Of a DNA stretch of 7,825 bases, positions 1 to 6,204 are shown one piece after another. Under the pieces are notes generated by a model. The model worked only from the letters and a program-made list of their open reading frames with translations, had not been told where the DNA came from and ran no database searches. The DNA lies in assembly GCA_021161965.1 (NCBI GenBank), contig JAGGZP010000054.1, positions 1-7,825 of the forward strand, read 5' to 3'. Each line of letters opens with the position of its first letter. Positions within the stretch are counted from its first letter, which is position 1. The DNA comes from a bacterium. Lineage in GTDB: Bacteria > Patescibacteriota > Patescibacteriia > UBA2591 > JAGGZP01. The translations under genes and the position numbers were made by a program.

Positions 1-1
1 G

Positions 2-64
2 ATACTCAAAATTATACAAAAAATTTATTCGCTTACGCTCTAAATTTTTTAATAATTTTGGTAT
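2..64. repeat. Long imperfect inverted repeat abutting the first start codon
   Basis: Three nested complementary arms are visible: ATAC (2-5) with GTAT (61-64), CAAAATTAT (7-15) with ATAATTTTG (52-60), and AAAAAATTTA (18-27) with TAAATTTTTT (41-50). The loop at 28-40 is ttcgcttacgctc. That is 23 complementary pairs interrupted only by small bulges. The right arm ends one base before the ATG at 65, so no Shine-Dalgarno sequence can lie there. It could be a terminator-like hairpin of an upstream gene, a small mobile repeat, or a leader structure affecting translation of the MBL-fold gene. The left edge of the window may cut it. Confidence 0.75.
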
Positions 65-673
65 ATGTATATTACTTGGTATGGGCAATCGAGTTTTAAA
101 ATAGAAAGCAAAAATATAAGTGTATTACTTGACCCTTATAGCGCAAAAAATGTCGGTTTACGTGGACCAAATCTGAAATCGGATATAATTATTTTTTCGA
201 AAAAAGAAAAAAGAAAAAAAATTTTTGATGAGGGTATATTTTTAATAGATGGTCCAGGAGAATACGAAACAAAAAACGTTTTTGTTTATGGTTTTTCTGT
301 GGAAGAAGATAAAACGATATATTTAATTGAAATTGAGCAAGTTAAAATAGGTTATTTGGGCGAAATTAATAAATTACTGAAGTTAGAGATGATTGAGAAA
401 TTAGATGATATTGATTTATTAATTATTCCTGTTGGTAATAGAAAATTGTTTCTTTCTGCAAAAAATTCAATGAAAATCATTAAAGAAATAGAGCCGGCGA
501 TAATTATCCCTAGTTGTTATCAACTTCCCGATTTAAAAATTCGTCTGGATCCACTAAAAAGTTTTTTACAAGAAGTAGGAATTAAAAAAATTGTGCCAGT
601 TAATAAATTAAGATTGAAAAAAAGTGATATCACAGAACAAAAAATGAGCATTGTTGTTTTAAATAAAAAATAG
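65..673 (+). CDS. UlaG-like MBL-fold protein with degenerate metal site
   Basis: A 202-residue protein that follows the plan of UlaG-like metallo-beta-lactamase-fold hydrolases (COG2220 type). The opening strand is ITWYGQSSFKI (3-13), followed by LLDPY (21-25), GPGEY (63-67), a YLGE turn (98-101), DLLIIPVGN (118-125, with D118 preceding the strand) and IIIPSCY (146-152). Active family members carry an HxHxDH motif after the second strand; here the equivalent stretch is FSKKEKRKK (44-52), with no histidine. The His expected before LG is Tyr98, the His expected in the PxHY turn is Cys151, and the early GH is GQ. The fold assignment is fairly secure, but hydrolase activity is unlikely, so it may be a structural or binding pseudoenzyme. 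The ATG at 65 gives the full first strand; there is no Shine-Dalgarno sequence because an inverted repeat ends at 64. The stop codon directly abuts the next ATG, so the two genes are probably cotranscribed. Confidence 0.8.
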   Translation: MYITWYGQSSFKIESKNISVLLDPYSAKNVGLRGPNLKSDIIIFSKKEKRKKIFDEGIFLIDGPGEYETKNVFVYGFSVEEDKTIYLIEIEQVKIGYLGEINKLLKLEMIEKLDDIDLLIIPVGNRKLFLSAKNSMKIIKEIEPAIIIPSCYQLPDLKIRLDPLKSFLQEVGIKKIVPVNKLRLKKSDITEQKMSIVVLNKK

Positions 674-958
674 ATGGTTACTAAAGAGAGAAGATTACTA
701 ATTTATGTTATTATTGTCTTTTTAATAATTTTTTTAGTTTGGCTTTTCCTTTTACCGAAAACGATAAGGTATTCTGAAAAACAAGATAGTCTTATTGAAT
801 CTTTTAAAAATGTTTTTCCAAAAGTTAATAGTATCCTTGAAAATTTTAAAAAACAATTAAAAAGACAATCTTTTTCAGTAACATCGACTAAAGAATTTTT
901 AACTAATGAACAAATCAAAGAATTAAAAGAAAAAATTTTAGAACAAATAGAGAAATAA
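674..958 (+). CDS. Small single-pass membrane protein, unknown function
   Basis: A 94-residue protein I do not recognise as a named family. Residues 8-28 are one strongly hydrophobic helix preceded by Lys/Arg (KERR at 4-7). That predicts an N-in membrane anchor with the remainder outside the cytoplasm. Residues 34-94 are polar, Lys/Glu-rich and probably helical, with coiled-coil character in the last 20 residues. There is no cysteine lipobox and no clear cleavage site, so it is an anchor rather than a secreted protein. It begins immediately after the preceding stop codon (TAG-ATG) and ends 3 nt before gyrA, which strongly suggests one transcript for all three. Translation may be coupled, since no Shine-Dalgarno sequence is present. 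A role in DNA topology is not implied by position alone. Confidence 0.75.
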   Translation: MVTKERRLLIYVIIVFLIIFLVWLFLLPKTIRYSEKQDSLIESFKNVFPKVNSILENFKKQLKRQSFSVTSTKEFLTNEQIKELKEKILEQIEK

Positions 959-961
959 TTT

Positions 962-3430
962 ATGATTGATAAAAATAATAATCAACAAAAGAGCGACAAA
1001 TTATTAGAACAGCCGATTGAAGAAGAAATTAAGAGCTCTTATTTAGATTATGCAATGAGCGTTATTGTTTCTCGTGCCTTACCCGATGTTCGCGACGGTT
1101 TGAAACCTGTTCAAAGAAGAATTCTTTATGCAATGTGGAAGATGGGGTTAAAGTCCGGGGCAAAATATAGAAAATCAGCAGCAGTTGTCGGAGAGGTTCT
1201 TGGTAAATTCCATCCCCACGGAGATGTTCCTGTTTACGATGCTTTGGCTCGAATGTCTCAAGATTTTTCTTTGCGTTATCCATTAATTGATGGGCAGGGA
1301 AATTGGGGGTCAATTGACGGTGATCCACCGGCAGCAATGCGCTACACCGAATGTCGACTTTCTCCAATTAGTGAAACTATGCTTGAAGACATTGAAAAGG
1401 ATGTTGTTAAATTTGTCTCAAACTATGATGCAACATTAACTGAACCAACCGTTTTACCAGCAAAATTACCCAATTTATTAATAAATGGTGCATTAGGGAT
1501 TGCTGTGGGAATGGCAACAAGCATTCCTCCTCATAATCTTTCTGAAGTTTGTCAAGCAATAAGATATCTTATCGATCATCCAAAAGCAACAATTGATGAT
1601 TTGATGAATTTTATTAAAGGTCCTGATTTTCCAACCGGCGGATTGATTTTTGACCCAGATCAAATTAAACAAACTTATCAGATTGGTAAAGGGCCAATTG
1701 TTGTTCGAGCAAAAACAGAAATTATTGAAACAAAATTAAATCAATTTCAGATAGTTATTACCGAAATACCTTATCAAGTAAATAAGTCAGATTTACTTCA
1801 AAGGATTGCTAATTTGGTTCAAACGAAAAAAATAAGTGACATCAAAAATATTCGTGATGAATCTGATAAAGAAGGGATAAGAATTGTTATTGAGTTGAAA
1901 AAGCATAGTTTTCCACAGAAGATTCTTAATCAACTTTTTAAATTGACTGATTTACAAACTACTTTCCATTTAAATCTGGTCTGTCTAACAGAAAATGGCC
2001 TTCAACCACGTTTACTTGATTTAAAATCGGTTTTAGAAGAATATATAAAGCATCGTCAAATTATTATTAGGAAAAAAACAGAATTTGATTTAGCAAAAAC
2101 AAAAGAGAGAGTACACATTTTAAAAGGTCTAAAAATTGCTCTTGATCATATTAATGAAGTAATTAATCTAATTAAAAAATCAAAAGATCAGAAAGAGGCA
2201 AAAACTAAACTAATAAAAAAATATAAACTTTCCGAAAGACAGGTTAATGCCATTTTAGAAATGAAATTACAACAATTAGCGAGATTAGAAAGGATAAAGA
2301 TTGAAGATGAATTAAAAGAAAAAACTAAGTTTGCAAAATTGTTAAAGGATATTCTTGAGCATCCTAGAAAAATTCTCGATATTATTAAAAAAGACCTTGA
2401 TGAATTAGAAAAAAAATATGGTGATTCTCGAAAAACAAAAGTTATTCCTCGTCCCATAACTGAGTTTAAACAAGAAGATTTGATTCCTGATGAGCCGACA
2501 TTAATTTTATTAACTAAAAGTGGTTATATTAAAAGATTGTCCCCAGAGAATTTTAAAAGACAAACTCGCGGTGGTAAGGGTATAATTGGTCTTGAGACAA
2601 AAGAAGAGGATGTTGTTGAAAGGATTTCTTTAACAACCACTCATGCTGATTTATTATTTTTTACTACAAAAGGGAGGGTATTTCTTTTAAAAGCTTATGA
2701 TATCCCTGAAAGTTCGCGGACATCTCGCGGGCAATCATTAGCAAATTTTCTTCAGATTGAGTCAAATGAGAAAATATCTGCTCTTTTAGTGATTTCTTCA
2801 CAAAAAAAGCCAGAATTTCTAATTATGGTAACAAAAAGTGGGATAATTAAAAAGACAAAAATTGATGATTTTTCTAATGTTCGACGTTCTGGTCTTCTAG
2901 CAATAAAATTAAAAAGCGATGACCAATTAAATTGGGTTGAAGAATCTTCGGGAAATGATGAAATAATTTTGGTTACTGCACTAGGTAAAGCAATTAGGTT
3001 TAAAGAAAAGGATTTACGACCGATGGGGCGGATAGCTGCTGGTGTACGCGGAATAAAATTAAACAAAGACGATTATATTGTTGGTATGGGTGTGCTAAAA
3101 AGTAAGGAAAAAGCAAATTTATTGGTTATCACCGAAAATGGTTTTGGAAAAATGACACCTTTAAATAATTATCGTTTGCAACATCGAGGCGGAACGGGGA
3201 TTAAAACAGCAAAAATAACTGAAAGAAATGGAAAAATAATTGGGGCAAAAATTATTTATGATTTTCTTCCAGAGTATTTAAAAGGGGATCTTTTAATTAT
3301 TTCTCAAAAAGGACAAGTTATTCGTATTCCTTTAAAGAGCGTCCCCTCTCTTGGCCGATCAACACAAGGCGTTCGGCTAATGCGACTAAAGATAAAAGGT
3401 GATAAAGTTGCCTCAATAACGATAGTCTAA
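962..3430 (+). CDS. gyrA: DNA gyrase subunit A
   Basis: An 822-residue complete GyrA, the DNA-cleaving and rejoining subunit of the GyrA2GyrB2 type IIA topoisomerase that introduces negative supercoils using ATP hydrolysed by GyrB. The N-terminal winged-helix region has SYLDYAMSVIVSRALPDVRDG (26-46), HPHGD (84-88) and the catalytic tyrosine Y128 in AAMRYTECRLS. The tower and coiled coil cover roughly 230-500, with the helical dimer gate near 370-470. The C-terminal domain (about 508-822) shows six repeats of a TKSGxI-like strand near 518, 569, 624, 674, 725 and 782, fitting a six-bladed DNA-wrapping pinwheel. The GyrA box is QTRGGKG (534-540; consensus QRRGGKG), which favours gyrase over topoisomerase IV ParC. 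The protein stops just after blade six, without the acidic tail of E. coli GyrA. The quinolone-contact serine position is Val89, followed by Pro90, while the second contact position is Asp93. It lies 3 nt after the preceding gene; gyrB is not in this window. Confidence 0.97.
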   Translation: MIDKNNNQQKSDKLLEQPIEEEIKSSYLDYAMSVIVSRALPDVRDGLKPVQRRILYAMWKMGLKSGAKYRKSAAVVGEVLGKFHPHGDVPVYDALARMSQDFSLRYPLIDGQGNWGSIDGDPPAAMRYTECRLSPISETMLEDIEKDVVKFVSNYDATLTEPTVLPAKLPNLLINGALGIAVGMATSIPPHNLSEVCQAIRYLIDHPKATIDDLMNFIKGPDFPTGGLIFDPDQIKQTYQIGKGPIVVRAKTEIIETKLNQFQIVITEIPYQVNKSDLLQRIANLVQTKKISDIKNIRDESDKEGIRIVIELKKHSFPQKILNQLFKLTDLQTTFHLNLVCLTENGLQPRLLDLKSVLEEYIKHRQIIIRKKTEFDLAKTKERVHILKGLKIALDHINEVINLIKKSKDQKEAKTKLIKKYKLSERQVNAILEMKLQQLARLERIKIEDELKEKTKFAKLLKDILEHPRKILDIIKKDLDELEKKYGDSRKTKVIPRPITEFKQEDLIPDEPTLILLTKSGYIKRLSPENFKRQTRGGKGIIGLETKEEDVVERISLTTTHADLLFFTTKGRVFLLKAYDIPESSRTSRGQSLANFLQIESNEKISALLVISSQKKPEFLIMVTKSGIIKKTKIDDFSNVRRSGLLAIKLKSDDQLNWVEESSGNDEIILVTALGKAIRFKEKDLRPMGRIAAGVRGIKLNKDDYIVGMGVLKSKEKANLLVITENGFGKMTPLNNYRLQHRGGTGIKTAKITERNGKIIGAKIIYDFLPEYLKGDLLIISQKGQVIRIPLKSVPSLGRSTQGVRLMRLKIKGDKVASITIV

Positions 3431-3578
3431 TAGAATTTCTAATTAACCTAATTTCTAATGTCTAATCAAATCCCAATTTCCAATGACTAATGACCAAACA
3501 AATTCCAATTTTCAAATCTCAAACAAAAAAATTAGTTTGGACATTAGGATTTGGTGCTTGATTGGAAATTGGAAATTG

Positions 3579-3598
3579 CCTGCCTGCCGGTAGGCAGG
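3579..3598. repeat. GC-rich near-palindrome between two repeat copies
   Basis: CCTGCCTGCCGGTAGGCAGG is a 20-bp near-perfect palindrome; the only non-Watson-Crick positions form G-T wobble pairs, so the RNA would fold well. It is the most GC-rich patch in the window and sits between the two direct copies at 3537-3571 and 3603-3644. No T-run follows, so it does not look like an intrinsic terminator. It is more likely a dispersed repeat element or a protein-binding or insertion hot spot. Confidence 0.7.
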
Positions 3599-3633
3599 GG
3601 CATTGGACATTTATTTCTGGAACTTAGTGCTTG

Positions 3634-3696
3634 ATTGAAAATTGATTATTGATCATTGAAAATTCATTGAAAATTGAAAATTGATTATTGAAAATT
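3634..3696. repeat. Array of ATTGAAAATT words
   Basis: The 10-mer ATTGAAAATT occurs five times in 63 bp, starting at 3634, 3655, 3666, 3673 and 3687, with ATTGATTATTGATCATTGA filling between. Spacing is irregular (21, 11, 7 and 14 bp), so this is a word array rather than a simple tandem repeat. It lies directly upstream of the promoter at 3710 and could act as an upstream AT-rich element. The same vocabulary recurs at 6157-6186. Confidence 0.8.
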
Positions 3697-3709
3697 TAGG
3701 TAAAAACCA

Positions 3710-3737
3710 TTGTCAATAAATTTTACTTTGTTATAAT
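3710..3737 (+). promoter_or_regulatory. Sigma70-type promoter giving a probable leaderless mRNA
   Basis: The -35 box is TTGTCA (3710-3715), one mismatch from consensus. A 16-bp spacer follows, then a perfect TATAAT -10 box (3732-3737). Transcription would start about 5-9 bases after the -10 box, at 3742-3746, while the gene's ATG is at 3747. The transcript would therefore have a leader of roughly 0-5 nt and no Shine-Dalgarno sequence. It should drive the solute-binding lipoprotein and the two pilin-like genes after it. Confidence 0.75.
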
Positions 3738-3746
3738 TTATTTAAT

Positions 3747-5117
3747 ATGAAAAAGATTTATTTTAAAAAGTTTTTTGTTTTAATCCTTCTGTCTTTATTA
3801 TTTATTTTTTCTGGATTTAGTTGTAAATTTACCTCCAGGAAATTAAAAGAGAGAATTAAGCCGGTTACTTTATATTGGTGGGGTGTAACCGAAAGACCAA
3901 ACGATGTTTCACAAATAATTTCTTCTTTTCATGAGCATTACAAACACATTAATGTTGTTTATCGTCAAATAAAGCCAGAAGAATATAGAAATTTATTAAT
4001 TGAAGGATGGGCACAAGACAAAGGACCAGATATATTTTCAATTCAAAATACAGATGTCGGGGAGTATCAAAAGTTTATTTTGCCAATGCCTGATAAAATG
4101 ACAATTGGTCGTCAGGTTCTGGTTGGGAAGATTAAAAAAGAACCAAAAATAATTTTAGAGACAAAAAAAGGCTTAACTCTTAAAGATTTAAAAACTAATT
4201 ATGTTGATGTTGTTGCTGATGATGTTTATCGCGATAACAAAATTTTTGGTATACCTTTGGCATTAGATACATTGGTTTTATATTTTAACCGAGATATGCT
4301 TAACCAGGCTGGAATTGTTGAACCTCCAAGAACTTGGCAAGAATTCATTACTGATGTAGAGAGATTAACCCTACGCGATGCTCAAGGCAACTTTATTCAA
4401 ACAGGTACTAGTTTAGGAACGGCAAATAACATTAAAAATTCAGCCGACATATTAGCCCTTTTAATGCTCCAAAATGGTACACAAGTTATCGATGATTCGG
4501 GTCGGCCAGCTTTTAATCAACCATCAAAGCAAGACGCTTCTTATTTTCCTGGGGAGGAAGCATTGCGATTTTATACTGACTTTGCCGATTCTTCAAAAGA
4601 GATTTATTCCTGGAATAAAAATATGCCTGATGCATTAGATGCATTTATTCAGGGAAAAGTGGCTTTCTATTTTGGCTATTCTTACGATTTACAAAAAATT
4701 AAATCTTTGGCTCCAAAATTAAATTTTGATATTGCTCCGGTTCCACAAATAGGCGGTTCCTTAAAAGGGGTGAATTTTGCTCATTATTGGGTAGAAACAG
4801 TTGCGAAAAAAACTCGCTATCCAAATGAAGCTTGGGCATTTCTTCTATTTGCTTCGCAAGCACAGAATACAAAGACATTTTTGGAAAGAGCAAAAAGACC
4901 AACTGCCCACCGTGCACTAATTAAATGGCAATTAGAGGATTTTGATTTAGGAAGCTTTGCTAAAGAAGTTTTAACTGCAAAATCCTGGTATCGAGGAAAA
5001 GATTGGCCAGCAGCGGAAAAAGCAATTAAAGATATGATTGATGATGTTGTTGAGGGAAAACGAACAGTTAAAGAGGCAATAAATTATTATGTTCAGATAG
5101 TTAGTCAAACATATTAA
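3747..5117 (+). CDS. Family 1 extracellular solute-binding lipoprotein
   Basis: A 456-residue ABC-type substrate-binding protein of family 1 (sugar or oligosaccharide type). Residues 1-25 are a lipoprotein-style signal (KK start, hydrophobic core 9-22). They end at GFSC, with Cys26 as the likely lipid-modified residue; Gly at -3 makes this lipobox atypical. The mature domain opens with VTLYWWG (40-46). It has the family hallmark GIPLALDTLVLYFNRDML at 168-185, then AGI-PP-TWQEF (188-200), and AFIQGKVAFYFGYS (299-312). Length is normal for the family and both lobes are present. The substrate cannot be read from sequence. No permease or ATPase gene accompanies it; the next genes, 7 nt downstream, are pilin-like. 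It could feed a transporter encoded elsewhere or act as a surface receptor. The ATG at 3747 fits both the signal peptide and the promoter just upstream. Confidence 0.9.
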   Translation: MKKIYFKKFFVLILLSLLFIFSGFSCKFTSRKLKERIKPVTLYWWGVTERPNDVSQIISSFHEHYKHINVVYRQIKPEEYRNLLIEGWAQDKGPDIFSIQNTDVGEYQKFILPMPDKMTIGRQVLVGKIKKEPKIILETKKGLTLKDLKTNYVDVVADDVYRDNKIFGIPLALDTLVLYFNRDMLNQAGIVEPPRTWQEFITDVERLTLRDAQGNFIQTGTSLGTANNIKNSADILALLMLQNGTQVIDDSGRPAFNQPSKQDASYFPGEEALRFYTDFADSSKEIYSWNKNMPDALDAFIQGKVAFYFGYSYDLQKIKSLAPKLNFDIAPVPQIGGSLKGVNFAHYWVETVAKKTRYPNEAWAFLLFASQAQNTKTFLERAKRPTAHRALIKWQLEDFDLGSFAKEVLTAKSWYRGKDWPAAEKAIKDMIDDVVEGKRTVKEAINYYVQIVSQTY

Positions 5118-5124
5118 TCTTTGT

Positions 5125-5574
5125 ATGATTTTAAAAAATTACAAAAAATTATTATTAATTATTTCTCTGGTATTTTTTAGCGTTTTTTATTTTTCTCTTC
5201 CCGTGTTTGCTCAAGATAAAGGACAACTTTGGCAAAATATTTCTGAAGATTGTTTAGTCAATGGTAATTGTCAATTGAATGATATGCTTCGCTTGGCAGT
5301 TAACGTGGCAAATATTATTTTAAAATATATGGGGATTGTTGCTCTTGTGCTTTTTATTTATGGTGGTATACTGTGGATAACATCCGGTGGCTCGCAGGAC
5401 AGAATTAAGACAGGGAGAGACATAGTAATTGGTGCTTTGATTGGAATTGTTCTTATTGTTTCTGCTTATCTTATTGTTACAGCAGTGATGAAAGGTATGG
5501 GAGCAAAAGAAGAATATATTCCGAAGTCGGAAAGCAATTCATCGACATTTTTACCAAATAATTTTCATAGTTAA
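5125..5574 (+). CDS. T4SS-pilin-like (VirB2/TrbC-like) secreted protein 1
   Basis: A 149-residue small exported membrane protein. Residues 1-29 form a signal peptide (KK at 7-8, long hydrophobic core, VFA before Gln30). The mature part has a short outer segment, a first membrane helix (about 58-84) ending in GGILWITSGG (80-89), a basic polar loop (QDRIKTGRD, 91-99), and a second helix (100-122). This matches VirB2/TrbC-type pilins as represented in CPR genomes by the T4SS_pilin family. Two features set it apart from its four paralogues: Cys43 and Cys49 in the outer segment, which could form a disulfide, and a hydrophilic C-terminal tail of about 27 residues. It starts 7 nt after the lipoprotein gene without a clear Shine-Dalgarno sequence, so it is very probably in that operon. 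The pilin assignment is by architecture; whether it assembles a fibre is not known. Confidence 0.8.
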   Translation: MILKNYKKLLLIISLVFFSVFYFSLPVFAQDKGQLWQNISEDCLVNGNCQLNDMLRLAVNVANIILKYMGIVALVLFIYGGILWITSGGSQDRIKTGRDIVIGALIGIVLIVSAYLIVTAVMKGMGAKEEYIPKSESNSSTFLPNNFHS

Positions 5575-5578
5575 TTTT

Positions 5579-5944
5579 ATGAAAAATATAGTCACAATTT
5601 TATTTATATTTTTATTAATTTTTGGATTAGTTTATTTTTCGCAAGCACAATCAACAAATAGTTCTGATACAACAGACGAAGAAATAGAAGTGCCTAATCC
5701 CTTAGGAACACATAATGTTTCTGAAGTTGCAGCTCGGGGTATAAAGTATGCACTTGGTTTAATCGGCGTTGTTGCCTTAGTGATGACAATTTATGGTGGA
5801 CTCTTATGGATGACTTCGGGAGGGAAAAAAGAACAGATAGAGAAAGGAAAAAATACTTTAGTTTGGGCAATCTTTGGTCTAGCTCTAGTATTTTTTAGTT
5901 ATACAATAATAAATTTTGTCTTAGAGGTATTACTTAATAAGTAA
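5579..5944 (+). CDS. T4SS-pilin-like secreted protein 2
   Basis: A 121-residue paralogue of the preceding gene. The signal peptide covers residues 1-23 (MKN start, SQA before Gln24). An acidic Ser/Thr-rich outer segment (TNSSDTTDEEIE, 26-37) follows. Helix 1 (about 53-77) leads into YGGLLWMTSGG (72-82), then a charged loop (KKEQIEKGK, 83-91) and helix 2 (92-118). The WMTSGG motif and the charged loop place it with the other four pilin-like proteins. It begins 4 nt after the previous stop codon, so it shares that transcript. It is the last gene before a 370-nt non-coding stretch. Confidence 0.8.
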   Translation: MKNIVTILFIFLLIFGLVYFSQAQSTNSSDTTDEEIEVPNPLGTHNVSEVAARGIKYALGLIGVVALVMTIYGGLLWMTSGGKKEQIEKGKNTLVWAIFGLALVFFSYTIINFVLEVLLNK

Positions 5945-5959
5945 TTGTGGATAAATTTT

Positions 5960-5987
5960 TTGACTTTAATTATAATTGGTTTATTAT
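5960..5987 (+). promoter_or_regulatory. Candidate promoter in the pilin intergenic region
   Basis: TTGACT (5960-5965, one mismatch from consensus) is followed after 16 bp by TATTAT (5982-5987). TTATAT two bases further on is an alternative -10 box with an 18-bp spacer. Transcription would start near 5994, about 320 nt before the next ATG, so it would give the downstream pilin operon a long leader or produce a short separate RNA. In such AT-rich DNA, matches of this quality can arise by chance. Confidence 0.4.
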
Positions 5988-6035
5988 ATAAAGTATAAAA
6001 ATTTTTAAATAAAATTTCTAATTAAATTAATTTTA

Positions 6036-6056
6036 ACTCAATCTTTTGAGTAAAAT
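6036..6056. repeat. Palindromic repeat ACTCAA-N4-TTGAGT, copy 1
   Basis: ACTCAA (6036-6041), TCTT, TTGAGT (6046-6051) is a perfect 6-4-6 palindrome. With the flanking TTTTA before and AAAAT after, the arms lengthen to about 11 bp with one bulge. The run to 6056 matches the second copy at 6240-6260 in all but one base (C for T in the loop). The copies are 204 bp apart. It could be a dimeric regulator site, a repeat-element end, or a hairpin in the leader RNA. Confidence 0.65.
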
Positions 6057-6160
6057 AACCCATACGCCCAACGCGGATCAAGAAAAATAAAAAATAAAAT
6101 ATAAAAAACTAAAAACACAAATAAAAAACTAAAAAATTTATTACCGCTTTTGAAAATTGA
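6041..6160 (-). other. Open minus-strand stretch without a usable start; probably not a gene
   Basis: On the minus strand, 40 codons are open between stop codons at 6161-6163 and 6038-6040. They encode a Phe/Leu/Ile-rich segment ending in LDPRWAYGLFYSKD. The hydrophobic part comes mainly from a plus-strand A-rich tract and two 15-bp direct copies of ATAAAAAACTAAAAA (6101-6115 and 6121-6135). There is no ATG or TTG; the only possible start is an internal GTG. The DPRWAYG end comes from the small GC-richer island at 6058-6082 and is the one part that looks protein-like. It may be a decayed gene remnant. Confidence 0.15.
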
Positions 6161-6186
6161 TCATTGATCATTGATCATTGAAAATT
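6157..6186. repeat. Tandem TTGATCA heptamers
   Basis: Three exact copies of TTGATCA lie head to tail (6157-6163, 6164-6170, 6171-6177) and run into ATTGAAAATT (6177-6186). The heptamer contains the palindrome TGATCA. The same words (ATTGATCATTGA, ATTGAAAATT) form the array at 3634-3696, so two separate intergenic regions of this window share one repeat family. Confidence 0.85.
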
Positions 6187-6204
6187 AGTTATTTGGTGTA
6201 GGGT

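Larger units (their letters stand above)
3446..3697. repeat. Intergenic repeat region made of recurring AT-rich words
   Basis: The roughly 315-nt gap after gyrA has no credible gene. Its left part uses words such as CTAATGTC (3455-3462), CAATTTCCAAT (3474-3484) and CCAAAC (3494-3499). Their reverse complements follow as GTTTGG (3535-3540), GACATTAG (3540-3547) and ATTGGAAATTG (3561-3571), giving a large imperfect inverted repeat centred near 3520. The right part repeats directly: TTGGACATT occurs at 3537 and 3603, and GTGCTTGATTGRAAATTG at 3554-3571 and 3627-3644 (17 of 18 identical). Similar word-based intergenic repeats are, to my knowledge, common in CPR genomes, but the mechanism is not established. 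Confidence 0.75.

Noticed and set aside
703..918. Minus-strand open frame opposite the small membrane protein
   Set aside because: The plus-strand gene fits snugly between neighbours with a clear membrane anchor; the opposite frame has no support.
1062..1367. Minus-strand open frame of about 100 codons inside gyrA
   Set aside because: It lies wholly opposite the conserved catalytic region of GyrA and looks like no protein family; it is a shadow of the real gene.
2188..3066. Two further minus-strand open frames inside gyrA
   Set aside because: They are Ser/Phe/Ile-rich mirrors of Lys/Glu-rich GyrA codons with no sign of independent coding.
3579..3598. Intrinsic terminator for gyrA
   Set aside because: The hairpin is good, but no T-run follows and it is about 150 nt past the stop codon.
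3446..3697. CRISPR array
   Set aside because: Repeats are short, irregularly spaced, partly inverted, and not separated by unique spacers of constant length; no cas gene is present.
4699..4917. Minus-strand open frame inside the solute-binding gene
   Set aside because: The plus-strand frame is strongly supported by family motifs; this frame is incidental.
3747..5944. Complete ABC sugar importer operon
   Set aside because: The genes after the binding protein encode two-helix secreted proteins of 121-149 residues, not permeases with five or more helices, and no ATPase with Walker motifs is present.
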